Source: Bidens hawaiensis
Taxonomy: Eukaryota > Streptophyta > Magnoliopsida > Asterales > Asteraceae
Assembly (NCBI GenBank): GCA_021521415.1
Contig: JAIQDT010003767.1
Coordinates: 62,001 to 126,000 of the forward strand
Direction: 5' to 3'
DNA: 64,000 nt
This document shows, in pieces, positions 10,671 to 22,030 of the stretch (positions are counted from its first letter, which is position 1; the number at the start of each line of letters is the position of its first letter). The notes beneath the pieces are model-generated. The model did not search any database, was not told where the DNA came from, and saw only the letters and a program-made list of their open reading frames with translations. The translations under genes and the position numbers were made by a program.

Positions 10671-13600
10671 TTACGCATCAACTACTTCCTTTTGCGGAAA
10701 TAGGTGGGGGTATTTCTTCCGAAATTCGTCCTTTCGTTCCCACGTATATTCTGGACCTCGTTGCGAGTTCCATCTAACTTTGACCAACGAGATCTTATTG
10801 TGTCTAAGTTGCTTGATTTTCCCATCCACTATTTCTATGGGTTCCTCTACAATGTTGAGTTTATCACTTATTTGGACACCCTCTAAGGGTAACGCCGATG
10901 TCTCATTCGACAGACACCTTTTCAAGTTCGACACGTGAAACACATTGTGAACTGCACTCAGTTCATCAGGCAGTTCTAATCGGTATGCTACTGGACCGAT
11001 TTTTGCAGTAATGTCGAATGGTCCAATGTATCTAGGGGCTAACTTCCCCGCCTTTCCAAATCTGACTACTCCTTTCCAAGGTGATACTTTCAAATACACT
11101 TTATCACCTTTCTCAAATGATAACGGTTTTCTACGGGTATCGGCATAACTCTTCTGCCGATCCCGTGCGGCCTTCAGATTGTTCTTAATTTCAAGAATTT
11201 TGCTGGTCGTTTCCTGGACCAGATCTGATCTAATAACCTGTGTGTCGCCCACTTCAGTCCAGCAGAGTGGTGATCGGCACTTTCGTCCATACAATGCTTC
11301 ATACGGTGCTGCTTTTATACTGCTATGGTAACTGTTATTATAGGAAAATTCAACGAGCGGGAGATGTTGATTCCAATTTCCCTTAAAATCCAGTACGCAT
11401 GCACGAAGCAAATCCTCCAGGGTTTGAATGGTCCTCTCAGACTGACCGTCGGTCTGAGGGTGGTAGGCTGTGCTTAAATTAATACGCGTTCCCAGCGCTT
11501 CTTGCACAGCTTGCCAAAGCTTGGAGGTGAAATGGCTATCCCGATCAGAGATGATTGAGATGGGTATCCCATGACGAGACACAATTTCATTTATATAAAT
11601 CTGCGCAAGTCTCTCAGTGTTATAATTATTTCTAATCGGGATAAAATGTGCCGATTTGGTTAATCGATCCACGACTACCCAAATTGCATCATGTCCTCGG
11701 GACGTCTTGGGGAGATGTGTCACAAAATCCATCGTGATCAGCTCCCAATTCCATTCGGGAATTTCCCGTTGTTGTAATATTCCCGAAGGTTTCTGGTGCT
11801 CCGCCTTAACCCTCGCACACGTCGTACACTTGCCGACGTATGTGGCTATATCCTTTTTCATACCCGGCCACCAGTAGAACTCCTTCACATCCTTGTACAT
11901 CTTATCCGAACCCGGATGTATGGAATATTTCGATTTATGCGCTTCGTTCATGATCAATTCACGAAGATCATGGAGGGTCGGGATCCAAATCCGATTTTTG
12001 AAGTAGAGAATTTCGTCCTTGCGCTGTTCGAAGTTCTTCTCGTTACCGAAAAGTCCCTCTTTTTCCAATTGTTCCTCTTCCAACACCTCGCGTTGAGCGA
12101 CTCGAATCAAATCCGAAAGGTTCGACTGGACTATCATCCCCAGCGCTCGCACTCGCAATGGCTTAACCCGATCCTTCCTACTCAAGGCATCGGCTACGAC
12201 GTTAGCCTTGCCGGGGTGATAACGGATGTCACAGTAATAGTCGCTTAATAATTCGACCCATCTTCGTTGTCTCATATTCAGTTCTTTCTGATCGAATATG
12301 TGTTGCAAACTTTTATGATCGGTGAAGATGGTGCACTTTGTACCGTAGAGATAATGTCTCCAGATTTTAATTCCGAAGATAACTGCTCCCAGTTCTAAGT
12401 CATGAGTAGTGTAATTTTTCTCGTGTACTTTTAACTGTCGGGAAGCATAGGCTATGACTTTATTATTTTGCATCAACACGCATCCTAACCCTTTCCGGGA
12501 TGCGTCACAATACACGACAAAACCATCGTCTCCGTCGGGGAGACTTAAGATCGGCGCTTGGCACAATCTTTGTTTTAGCGTTTGAAACGCCGTTTCCTGC
12601 TCTTCACTCCATTCATACTTTCGATCTTTTTGGGTCAGAAGGGTTAAAGGTTGGGCGATGCTGGAAAAGTTCTCTATAAATCGACGATAATATCCAGCTA
12701 AGCCTAAAAATTGGCGGATTTCCTTTGGCGATTTAGGCGCTTGCCAATTCTTAACTGCTTCAACCTTACTTGGATCAACGTGTATTCCTTGATGGTTTAT
12801 AACGTGACCAAGGAATTGCACTTCTTGTAACCAGAAGTTACACTTGGAGAATTTTGCAAACAACTTCTCCTGATTTAGAAGCTCTAAAATTAATCTCAAG
12901 TGTTGCTCATGCTCTACTTTACTCTTTGAGTATATCAAAATATCGTCAATAAACACGATGACGAATTTATCGAGGTAGGGTTTACAGACTCGATTCATGA
13001 GATCCATGAATACTGCTGGCGCATTTGTTAGCCCGAAAGGCATAACTAAGAACTCGTAATGGCCGTAGCGAGTCCGGAATGCGGTTTTTGGGATATCCTC
13101 CTCCTGGATTCTAACCTGATGGTATCCCGATCTAAGATCTATTTTTGAGAAGTAGCTCACACCTTGTAGCTGGTCGAACAGATCATCGATTCGGGGGAGA
13201 GGATACCTATTTTTGATTGTCAACTTGTTCAGCTCCCTGTAATCAATGCACATTCTAAGGCTTCCGTCCTTCTTTTTCACGAATTGTACCGGTGCACCCC
13301 ACGGGGAATAACTAGGACGTATAAATCCTTTATCCAACAATTCTTGCAACTGGTTGGATAACTCTTGCATCTCGGATGGTGCAAGTCGGTAGGGCGCCTT
13401 AGCAACAGGGCCAGCTTGAGGTAATAAGTCGATTCTGAATTCGACCTGTCGGGTTGGCGGTAATCCAGGAAGTTCCTCTGGGAAAACTTGTGGAAATTCG
13501 CGTACCACGGGAATATCGTCCACCCGTTTTTCCTCAGAATCAGTGGCCGTCAGGCTCGCTAGATACGCCACACATCCCTGACGTATATATTTTAACACCT

Positions 13601-15377
13601 TGAGGTGGGATATAAATGGTATCATGGTGCCGGATTTTTCTCCTTGCACTAATACCTCCTCGTCATCCGACACCCGGATCTTGACGATTTTCTTTTCACA
13701 GTTTATTTCTACTTTGTTACGTGCTAACCAATCCATTCCCACTATTACGTTAAAACTACCCAATTCTACCGGTAACAAGTCAATCGGAAAGGATTGTTCG
13801 TTCAGAATAAAAGGGCAATTCCGAACTATCTGATTAACTAACATGGTTTTACCGTTAGCGACTTCTACGGTGTAAGGTTCTATAGTTTCACCAATTGGAA
13901 GGTTTGCTATCGACAGGAATCTAACGGAGACAAAACTTCTATCGGCGCCTGTATCAAATAATACAGAAGCGTAATGATCAGAGACGAGGAATGTACCTGT
14001 CACTACGCTGGGGTCCTGGCGTGCCTCGTTCGCCCCCATCACGAATGCTCGGCCTCGCGCCGGATTGGACGGCGATGCCTGACCCGCGGGTTGCCGCCCA
14101 TTTCCTCCCTGGTTCAGCTTCGGACAGTTTTTCTTGAAGTGATCTGTGCTACCGCATTCAAAGCAAGCACGACTGGTGGTCATCACTTGATTTCCTTGTG
14201 GGTTTTGTTGTCGGGCTGATTGGGTCCTAAATGGCTGCGCACGGATAGGTTGCGGTTGCCGGTTCAAGTTGTTCAGGTTTGTCCTACAGCTCGGTGCGTA
14301 GTGCCCAATCCTGCCGCACCGGTGGCACACCACCTCTTTGCACATGCCACCATGGTGGTAACCGCATTTCCCACACCTAGGAAACGTTCCCTTCTGCGGT
14401 TCTTGCCTTCCGCCCGATCTAGTCATGGCGTAGTTCTGGGCAGTGGGTCTAGCACGTTTACCTTGCTGCTTTTCCTGGGTCTTATGGTCATGTGTACCCC
14501 GCTTTCCTCCAGCGGACTCTCCCGCCACCTTCAGTGACCCGCTCCTTACGAAATCGTACGTTACGATACCCGCTTGCGTCACCGCACCCTCATATGTCTG
14601 GTGTCCCCCAGAATTGAGTATACTCCTTACAACTGGAGTTAGCCCCCAAATATAACGCTCCACCCTCTTCGACTCTGGGGTGACCAACCATGGTACCAAT
14701 CGCGATAGCTCATTAAACTGGTTCGTATAACCCAAATGGTCTGCCCCCTGCATCTCCAGGTTCCACAATTCATTTTCTAATTTTTGCAATTCGTTTTTCG
14801 GGCAGAAATGTTCCAGTACAAGAGCCTTGAGCTCCGTCCAGGTCATGCGGTTTGTCGCCGCCTGGCCCCGGGTCTGCACTATCGTGTTCCACCATGTCAA
14901 GGCATGGTCCGTGAATGTGCAGGCAGCATACTTAAAAACACAATCCTCGGGGCAGTTGCTGATATTCACCACGGATTCTATTTTCTCGATTCATTTAACT
15001 AATCCATTTGGTCCTTCAGACCCGCTAAACTCTAGAGGTTTGCACAACATAAAGTCCTTGATCGAACATCCCCTGGTTGCACGAATCGGTTCAGTACGGT
15101 TCGTCTCTACCGTAGGTACAGGGCCATTACTGTCTGTAACGACCACCCTAGGCGGTGCGTCATTACTCGGAATCGAGTTATCGTTTTGTGGAGGATTAGC
15201 ATTTTGTTCCCCGTTATTATTGGTGGTCGTTTGATTGCTCGGAGGGGTTGGATTGGTCGAATTGTTAATACTGGCGGCGATGCGCGATACTATATCCGGT
15301 ATCGCCGCCTCCAACTGGCGAGCAATCAGACGGCTCACGTCCACTTCCGACAATTGGGCTGAACGTTTTGGTGCCAT
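10671..15377 (-). pseudogene. Gag-Pol polyprotein with chromodomain, one in-frame TGA
   Basis: A single frame of 1,567 codons starts at ATG 15377 (MAPKRSAQLSEVD) and ends at TAA 10671. Its only break is TGA at 14991-14993, where related Gags have Trp (GLVKxIEKIE). Numbered from 14972: Gag to about 140; three Cys-rich knuckles ([40 protein letters not shown]) at 200-283; protease DTGADRS at 340; RT 525-700 with FIDD at 674-677; RNase H with YCDAS at 821; integrase HHCC (H1012, H1019, C1049, C1052) and D1082, D1143, E1179 with the classic 35-residue gap; GPY module near 1315-1335; chromodomain 1372-1415 ([16 protein letters not shown]). It makes virus-like particles, copies the RNA and inserts the DNA. 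One G-to-A change may have inactivated it; readthrough is possible but unproven. Confidence 0.95.
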
Positions 15378-15378
15378 T

Positions 15379-15402
15379 CTACACAACATCAAGAAAATAT
15401 AT
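15379..15402 (-). promoter_or_regulatory. Splice-acceptor-like site just before gag ATG
   Basis: The minus strand reads TATTTTCTTGATGTTGTGTAG and then A-ATG of gag. A T-rich tract followed by TAG one base before the start codon fits a 3' splice site. Confidence 0.4.
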
Positions 15403-15751
15403 ATAATCAATACAAGTTCCAATCATAAAACACAACAAACATTCCATTCATTAATAAACGTTAGTACATATTTCACAAGCATCCGTTCATATTACTTTCC
15501 TCTCACTATTACATTAGTTAAGTTTTCATACGTAGGGCCTATGTCGGCATCATCTCGACATAACCCGCAACGGGTCAGTGCTTGAATGATACCCAAAAGT
15601 ATCTATACTGATATTCCCCAAAAGAGACCCCCCCTAAGGGCCAGTGGTTGTATTATAACTAAACAAGATTCACTCCATGTTAGCATCACCACTAACTGCT
15701 TACACAGAGTATCAAAAAAAACGGTCCCTGTCTATTCCCATCCCAACACAA
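15403..15751. other. Spacer between the extra ORF and gag
   Basis: About 350 bp of leader between the stop of the extra ORF (15752) and the gag acceptor-like site. I see no conserved frame on the minus strand and no clear structure. Confidence 0.5.
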
Positions 15752-16351
15752 CTAAACACGGTGGTAAACCAACCCCACCAATATCGCCACCAACACCACC
15801 AACACAGCCATCATAACCCGGACCCGCATCTCCATCCGGCCGAGCATCCATTGGGAGTATGAGCACTCCCTCTTCAGCTGGGCAATCGCATACTGATGGT
15901 CCAGTATGCAATCCCCCAAGTACATCCTCCTCTGGACTCCCACCGTCAGGGTGGCGGAGTGCTCATTCACCTGTTCGGTGAGCACTCGGAGCCAGGCCGC
16001 CGCGTCCCGTTCCTGTCTAGGAAGACCCCACACAGGTGGAGTCGCAGGCTCGGGCTGAGAGCGGGAGGACTCGCCCCTGCGGGTAGCAGGTCTGGGTGGG
16101 GGCGAGGTAGGTCGGACATATGGGATACTGATCCGCGCCGTGAGGCGGGGTCCGAATCCGGGGGGTGCAGGGGCGGCCTGTGGTGCGGGTGGGGTCGGGG
16201 ATCTGGCAATCCTAGCTGGGGAGGACTGGCCGGAACTCCTAAGGCTAGCCTCGCTAGGCTCTGTGCTAGATGCTACGAGTGGGCTCCCAGAGTCTCCGGA
16301 GCTGACCTCCTCCGGGTCCTCCTCAATCGACAAACTGGGAGTTCTTGACAT
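15752..16351 (-). CDS. Extra ORF upstream of gag: putative tail-anchored membrane protein
   Basis: I do not recognise this 199-residue protein. It starts MSRTPSLSIEEDPEE at ATG 16351 (an upstream in-frame Met at 16378 adds nine residues) and ends at TAG 15752. Residues 1-50 are acidic and Ser-rich; about 50-110 are Pro/Arg-rich (SPTPPAPQAAPAPP, RPTSPPPRPATRRGE); about 115-175 look helical (RDAAAWLRVLTEQVNEHSA); the last 20 residues are a hydrophobic run (MMAVLVVLVAILVGLVY) followed by HRV. That layout predicts a C-terminal tail anchor facing the cytosol. It lies between PBS and gag on the same strand, is intact, and is visibly GC-richer than its AT-rich surroundings. An acceptor-like site lies six bases before the ATG. 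It may be an accessory protein, or a captured host fragment. Confidence 0.65.
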   Translation of the reverse strand: MSRTPSLSIEEDPEEVSSGDSGSPLVASSTEPSEASLRSSGQSSPARIARSPTPPAPQAAPAPPGFGPRLTARISIPYVRPTSPPPRPATRRGESSRSQPEPATPPVWGLPRQERDAAAWLRVLTEQVNEHSATLTVGVQRRMYLGDCILDHQYAIAQLKRECSYSQWMLGRMEMRVRVMMAVLVVLVAILVGLVYHRV

Positions 16352-16356
16352 TTTAC

Positions 16357-16385
16357 CTGCACACAAGTTAACAAACATATAGTTC
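16357..16385 (-). promoter_or_regulatory. Splice-acceptor-like site just before the extra ORF
   Basis: The minus strand reads TATGTTTGTTAACTTGTGTG then CAG/GTAAA and the ATG. A T-rich tract with GCAG/G matches plant 3' splice sites and also leaves GTAAA after the junction. With the LTR donor at 17514-17523 it would remove the PBS and leader. Confidence 0.5.
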
Positions 16386-16691
16386 TTTCCATAGTGTAAA
16401 TCATAATCAAATTAATATACACTTACTTATACAACTTGACCACATAACAATATTATCACATATTTGCACGTATGTTGCCAATTTTACCTATTAAAGTCCC
16501 CCGTGACTTTCCCTGAATTCCCTCGTGCAGACAAGTCTGTTATTATGTTCCGGACCATAATAACCCGCTTGTCCATCCAAGTTCATCCCGATCTCGTCAC
16601 AATATATTATTAGTTGATATTCAGATCCTATAATACTTGAGCTACTGGTTATATTTTAGGTATCTTTTAAAGACATCCTAATTCTTTATAA
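16386..16691. other. Untranslated leader of the Tekay-type element
   Basis: About 300 bp between PBS and the extra ORF. No long frame on the coding strand. It probably contains packaging signals, which I cannot identify by eye. Confidence 0.5.
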
Positions 16692-16709
16692 CCAATGGCT
16701 CTGATACCA
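16692..16709 (-). other. Primer-binding site for initiator Met tRNA
   Basis: The minus strand reads TGGTATCAGAGCCATTGG, complementary to the 3' end of plant tRNA-iMet, five bases inside the 5' LTR. This is the minus-strand primer site. Confidence 0.92.
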
Positions 16710-17096
16710 AGTTCTGTAACACCCTGTAACCGCAGCGGAAACGTACACGGGATGCAACAGACACATCTGATATCAACAGCATTGTTTATAAAGAAAACAC
16801 TACTACATTAATTTAAACGTATTACATTGTTCTGAGTTTCATAACCATCTAAGCGTTATCACATAAGTGTTACCGATAGTACATTAACATATTTAATGCA
16901 AAATATAGATCTCTAGACTTCCACAAAATAGCACACAGCATCGAACACATATCACTCATTCCAATTTGAGTGTACCTAGAAAACATGTAAAGAAAACGGG
17001 TCAACTACGAATAGTTGGTGAGTTTCACTAATTTAAATAAACCATGACAAATCATTATAAAATCATAAATAAGCGATGTAATTATACTGAGTTCAC

Positions 17097-17320
17097 AAGT
17101 GAAAACTCTGTTAACCCCGAAACACATCAAATTACCCCTGGGGACACTGTTAACCCAGAAACATATCTAATAACCTCTGGGGACACTGTTAACCCAGAAT
17201 CATATTTAATAACCTCTAGGGGCACTGTTAACCCAGAACATTTCCAATATCCTCTGGGGACACTGTTAACCCAGAAATACATTTAATAACCTCTGGGGAC
17301 ACTGTTAACCCAGAACACTG
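17097..17320. repeat. LTR minisatellite, second copy
   Basis: Same unit as at 7880-8125, with GGGGACACTGTTAACCCAGA repeated about every 39 bp. Because 39 is a multiple of three it opens a repetitive plus-strand frame (17044-17286), which is a by-product and not a gene. Confidence 0.9.
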
Positions 17321-17513
17321 TTTCGGGCCTTACAATATTAGCAACTCAGTTAATTACCATCTTAATACATTACCGTACGATTTCCGTACAATAAACATTA
17401 TATAAGTACATTCGTTTCCATGCGATTAGCATGTACTTAAACACTTTGATAGAAACATGCTTTCCGCCCCGGGAAAATATTTAAAACAGTTCAGTAAAAA
17501 GGGGCTCGTGAAA

Positions 17514-17523
17514 ACTCACCTTC
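17514..17523 (-). promoter_or_regulatory. Splice-donor-like site in the 5' LTR
   Basis: GAAGGTGAGTTTTC on the minus strand, downstream of the predicted start region and upstream of the PBS. It is placed to pair with the acceptor-like sites before the extra ORF (16357) and gag (15379). Confidence 0.5.
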
Positions 17524-19197
17524 TTGTGAGCAAGATGTACTACGGTGCACGGCTACTAGTACAGATCTGTAATACGATCCCCAAATCGTTACTACACAAT
17601 TTCTATCAATATAACTTAAATTCGTGTTAACCGGTACGTCTGGGGACACTGCTAACCCAGTACCGTACACGATCCGGGGACAATGTTAACCTCGAAATAC
17701 TTTTCAGGACTTAGATTGTGATATCACCTAGAGTTCTTTAGTCAAAACTACCGTTAGTTTGTTTTCTCGTTTTGCGTGCCTAGCACGGTTATCCGTCTTT
17801 ATGTTTACAAAAATAAGTTTGACCACACACGACCCGAAAATAGTTATTATTGATATTTTCAATAAAGTGGTGAAATTAGAGCTCGGTTAGACACCCCGTT
17901 TGGCCGCGGGGCCCGTTTCCGTCTTTAATACACCGAAAACGGTTAAATCGGGTAAAATTACTCAAATCATCCGAATTATTTTCGGATGATTTATTTTTAC
18001 TTGATTAACTTAGTTTCATAAAAATCATCCATTTTTAAGGTTTTCAAACACCAGTCAGCTCGCTTAGGCGAACTTCGCCGGTTTACTCGTTTTAAGCTTT
18101 AAAAGTTTGTTTTTAAGTTCCATTTAGCACAAATAAATATCCGTTTAGTCTCGGACCATGAAATTTTGTACAAACCATATTTTGACAGTAAGGAATTTTA
18201 TAAATTTTTTTTTTCCAGAATTAATTTTTATATCTAAAATTTATTTAACCATTTTTAAACGTCATTTAAACACCAAATATGACGAAAATACCAAACGACC
18301 TTCAAAAAATCCCAAATTTTTCTGGGATGACCCCTGTCACCCACATAGTTCCCTGTAATTTTTCCAGAACCAAAAACTTTTTTTTCATGCCATTTTTACC
18401 AAAACCGAGCTAGAAATCCCTAGAACTCGTTTTACCAAAAAGCCTACTTAGACTTCTCCAATGAACCTGAAATTTTGTGTGTGACTTTTATATGTTATAA
18501 AAAGCTTATCTTAAATTTTCCAGAATTTTTCATGATGTTTAGCTATTTTTCACCATTTTTGGCCAAAACCGAGCATTAAATTCACCAAATATTCATCCTT
18601 TATCCAAAAATTACCAAAAATTCACAGATCTCATATTTTCATGTGTAGATCATCTCTGTGAAATTTCGTGACCCAACTCTAGGTCTATCACAATCTGTCC
18701 AAATTATCTAAATCATACGAAAACCGAACTATCTTGTGTTTTCTAGCGTTAGATCGCAAAGATCTTGGTTTCTAGCCTTTGCTAGCCACTAGATACAACA
18801 CTTAAAAGCACAACAACACCACACCAAGCAAGTTATACCCACAATCAAGCCATTTCTTTCATGGTTTCGATTAAAACATCAAAACAAAGATTTTGACCGT
18901 AAAAATTTGTTTTTGACTCTTTTAACTACTTTCTTGGACCAAGATCCTTTGTATAACTTGTATACATCACTTGATCCTCCAAGAATCGGTTTCATCTCGG
19001 GTTTTCGCCCATTTTTCATTTGAAACCTCATTTCCTTGTAAATGAACCAAGAAAAGAAGATAAACACGATCACAACTCGGTTTTTACCTTGTGTTCTTGC
19101 TTAAAAACTTGGGTTTTGGATGGATGTTGAAGAGTGTTGAGAGGATTTGGAGAGTAATATTGGAGAAAAAAGAAAAAGTGAATGTGTATGTGTGTAG

Positions 19198-19217
19198 CAT
19201 GGACCGATCGGTCCATG
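19198..19217. promoter_or_regulatory. Perfect 20-bp palindrome near the 5' LTR promoter
   Basis: CATGGACCGA is followed by its exact reverse complement. It lies between a GGGCCCCCCC-type (minus strand) run and a CA-rich start region. It could bind a dimeric regulator; this is inference. Confidence 0.6.
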
Positions 19218-19837
19218 TTATGTTAGTGGGGGGGCCCACATCTCCAACCATAGCCACACATTCGGATTGTGTAATCCGGATAATGTTGTGGATAATCTGG
19301 TTTAGTTCGTTTTTCGGTTAAACGTTTAATTCCGCTCAAAACGAGGCCAAAACGGTCGTTTTTTCGGCTTAAAAATGAAATTTATATAAAACTGATTTAA
19401 AAACTTTAAAAACTTAAACCATGACGTTTATTGACTCAACACATCATATTGTCGGTAATTGTGCATCTTTTTCGGCTTGATCGATCGTCTCTTGCTTGGT
19501 TTGATATTAAAGGTTTCGTTTAACGTACCGACGTACCATTAAATCGAAATCCTTTTTCTGTGCTATAATTCACTCATCCCGAAGATTTAATACTTCGTAA
19601 ACCTTACTAAACATCATATATATCGTATATAATGTAATCCCCGATTCGTTCGGGTTTCAATAACCGTTCATAGGTTAATCGTAATTCCAATACAACTATC
19701 TGTATATTCGAGTATAATTCGTATGGTGAATCTTATATACTCGTATAAACACATTATAATTCATATATTCAGTATTGAATAACACGTAAATAGTATATTC
19801 CGGCTAGGGTATACCTGAATTTGCCGGAATCGTTACA

Positions 19838-20495
19838 TCGGCAAATACCGATGAGAAATCCTTGCACGAAGTTAAATTGATGGTTAATTGGTCCGATTAT
19901 TCCGACGGCAAAAGAGAACAATTTACGAGGAATCTTAATGAAATTAAGGTGAGGGCTATGTGTCGCTAGCTTTCCTAGATGGTGTACCCTCATTTAATTG
20001 GATTGTTACGATGTTTATATAACAATTTACGAAATTGGTATATGAAGGTTTGGTATAATAATAATAATATCGTATGAAGTTTGATCTTGTTTTCCTAATT
20101 GTAGCACCGGTGACGCCGAAATAGGTAAGAAGAATAAGACTTTTCATCCAATTCCATGTTTACGTCGATGATTGCAGTCCAAGAATAGCAATTTTGTAAA
20201 CGAATGCGTATTTGGATGTGGTATATGGATACAGGTTAACGGGTTTAGAAGGATTATAATATATCTTTTTAATTTATTTGTTGTTTAGTCCCTGAACTAT
20301 TAAGGTGGAAACATAATAGGTTTAAAGTGTAGTTTAGGCTAAAAAACGTAAATGTTACAAAGTTATTTTATATATATTTAATAAATAATAAAAATAATAA
20401 TAACTCTAATAATGCGATATTTTCTTGGTAATATTTCCCGAACCTAAAAACGGGCCGGGTAAAAAATATTAAGCGGAAAAATCCGAGTTGTTACA
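19838..20495 (-). mobile_element. Right half of the old gypsy solo LTR
   Basis: Begins with the second copy of TCGGC and ends GAGTTGTTACA, then TCTTC (20496-20500), matching the flank at 6704-6708. See the left half at 6709-7510. Confidence 0.85.
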
Positions 20496-20500
20496 TCTTC

Positions 20501-20879
20501 CGCTTCAGGATTATCATTGTACATTGAGTGAGCAATAACCATACAGTTTACCGACCAAACACATCGAAATTAACCAAAACCGAAATAACCGAAAACTGAT
20601 TAAGTGAAAACCAAATTAACCAAAAAACGGTCAATGGTTATTTTTTGTACCCTTGGTTAATAAAAATTAACCCAGCCGATTATACATTAGATTATGATAA
20701 TATGAAGCTTTAATTAGTAAGAATCATCTTCTTCTAATGATATTATGTTCCAATACTTCAAAACAATTATAACATCCTAGAATTTCCTAGAATAATATTT
20801 AATATATTAATGAAGCTGGAAGAATTCATTTGAGTTGGTAGAGGAATAATAAAATAATATTAATAATTATAATAATAAT
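20501..20879. repeat. AACCGAA-rich low-complexity stretch
   Basis: Variants of AACCGAAA and AACCAAA recur at about 20545-20690, a feature of plant non-autonomous elements. A similar tract at about 39545-39690 precedes the related LTR B. No coding signal. Confidence 0.4.
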
Positions 20880-21359
20880 AAAGATAGATGATGGTAGGCT
20901 AGTTAAATGAAATGGATTATGGACTAAAAAAGAAAGATGGGCCTAAGGTCCATGGGCTTAAGGGAGTATAAATACCCCTTAAACCCTAATCCTTTCCATT
21001 TTCCATCCATCTCTACACCATAGCCTACACCTTCAAAAACACATACTTAATTAAAACACTCTCTACTCTACTATATTCAACGATCCGAGACCAACCAAAG
21101 GAAAGAAATGATTTATCTCAGATGTACCAACATAGTAGAACCCGACATCGCTGCCCCGTAATGCCGTATGAGCCGTTTGGATCTAGATCTAGCTTTATTT
21201 AGGTGTTTAATCAACCAAAAATGAGAGTAAGGACCACCTTAACTCATACCTGGACACCCCGAAGCTACCTGGGTCATAAATGATCAAACCCGGATCAATC
21301 ATGGTGGTTAATGGCGGCTGATGGTGTCGGAATCGAAGAAAAACCTTAAAAACACGTGT

Positions 21360-21730
21360 GAAGGGGTTGACCTGCACTTATACGGCCGTATAAGTATATA
21401 TGCCGTATAAGTTACAATGTGTAAGTATGAAGGAGCGTATATGTGTATGGAGAGTATAAGTATAGGTAGCTTATATGTTCAGCGTGTAAGTATGGTCAAC
21501 GTGTATGTATTTACGTCGTTTATTGTAACGTATATGTATAACTTATATGCCGGATGTACTTATACGTCAGATGAACTTATATGCCAAGTATACTTATACA
21601 CTAGAACAAAGCTTATACGTTGGAAATAACTTATACGCATAACAAAACTTATGCGCTTAAAAAGGATTTATACTCCAAATTAACTTACACGCCCTAAACT
21701 TATACGGGCTTAAATAATTTTCTGAAATAA
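21360..21730. repeat. CTTATACG/CGTATAAG word array in LTR A
   Basis: At least fifteen loose copies of ACTTATACG or its reverse complement, spaced about 20-30 bp, starting with the palindrome CTTATACGGCCGTATAAG. No fixed period, so it is not an ordinary satellite. Confidence 0.8.
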
Positions 21731-21935
21731 ACGAAAGATAGACAGCGTATATGTACGTAGACGATAGATATGGACTTATACGGAATATAAGCTTCGAATA
21801 TGAAAATAATTAATAATGAAAAGTAACGTTTAAAACGGGAAATGACTTAGGAAGAAAGACGGAACTTCAGTGTACCGCTAAGGTTTTTAGTAAAGACTTA
21901 TTAATGAAAATAAAATTTTTCCATCCTGACCTGGC

Positions 21936-22030
21936 AGCTTAACCCCAGCCAGGGGCTCTGCCCCTTGGACCCCGCTAGGGCTACCGCCCATAGAACCCTG
22001 CTGCCAGGGGCGCTGCCCCCAGACCCCTGT
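21936..22030. repeat. GC-rich twin-hairpin block in LTR A
   Basis: Two GGGGC-N3-GCCCC hairpins (21952-21964 and 22007-22019) in a 95-bp GC-rich island inside AT-rich DNA. The block is well conserved in LTR B (40912-41005). Confidence 0.75.

Larger units (their letters stand above)
7511..19837 (-). mobile_element. Near-complete Tekay-type chromodomain Ty3/gypsy element, 12.3 kb
   Basis: Two LTRs of 3,124 and 3,123 bp flank an internal region with PBS, extra ORF, gag-pol and PPT, all on the minus strand. Ends are TGTAACA and GTTACA. The target duplication TCGGC is present on both sides (7506-7510 and 19838-19842). In the first 370 bp of the LTRs I count four substitutions and one indel by eye, so the insertion is young. 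Very long LTRs plus an integrase-linked chromodomain fit the Tekay/Del clade. It sits inside an older solo LTR. Confidence 0.95.
16715..19837 (-). repeat. 5' LTR of the Tekay-type element
   Basis: Near-identical partner of 7511-10634. As the 5' LTR it carries the active promoter. Reading leftwards: terminal TGTAACGATTCC, AT-rich U3, the palindrome at 19198-19217, a CT/CA-rich start region, the donor-like site at 17514-17523, the minisatellite and TGTTACA at the end. The target duplication TCGGC follows at 19838. Confidence 0.95.

Noticed and set aside
15896..16348. 150-codon plus-strand frame opposite the extra ORF
   Set aside because: Arg/Gly-rich antisense shadow caused by the GC-rich extra ORF. 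The minus-strand frame has the sensible start, context and membrane segment.
17044..17286. Repetitive 80-codon plus-strand frame in the Tekay LTR
   Set aside because: It is just the 39-bp minisatellite read in frame, antisense to the element.
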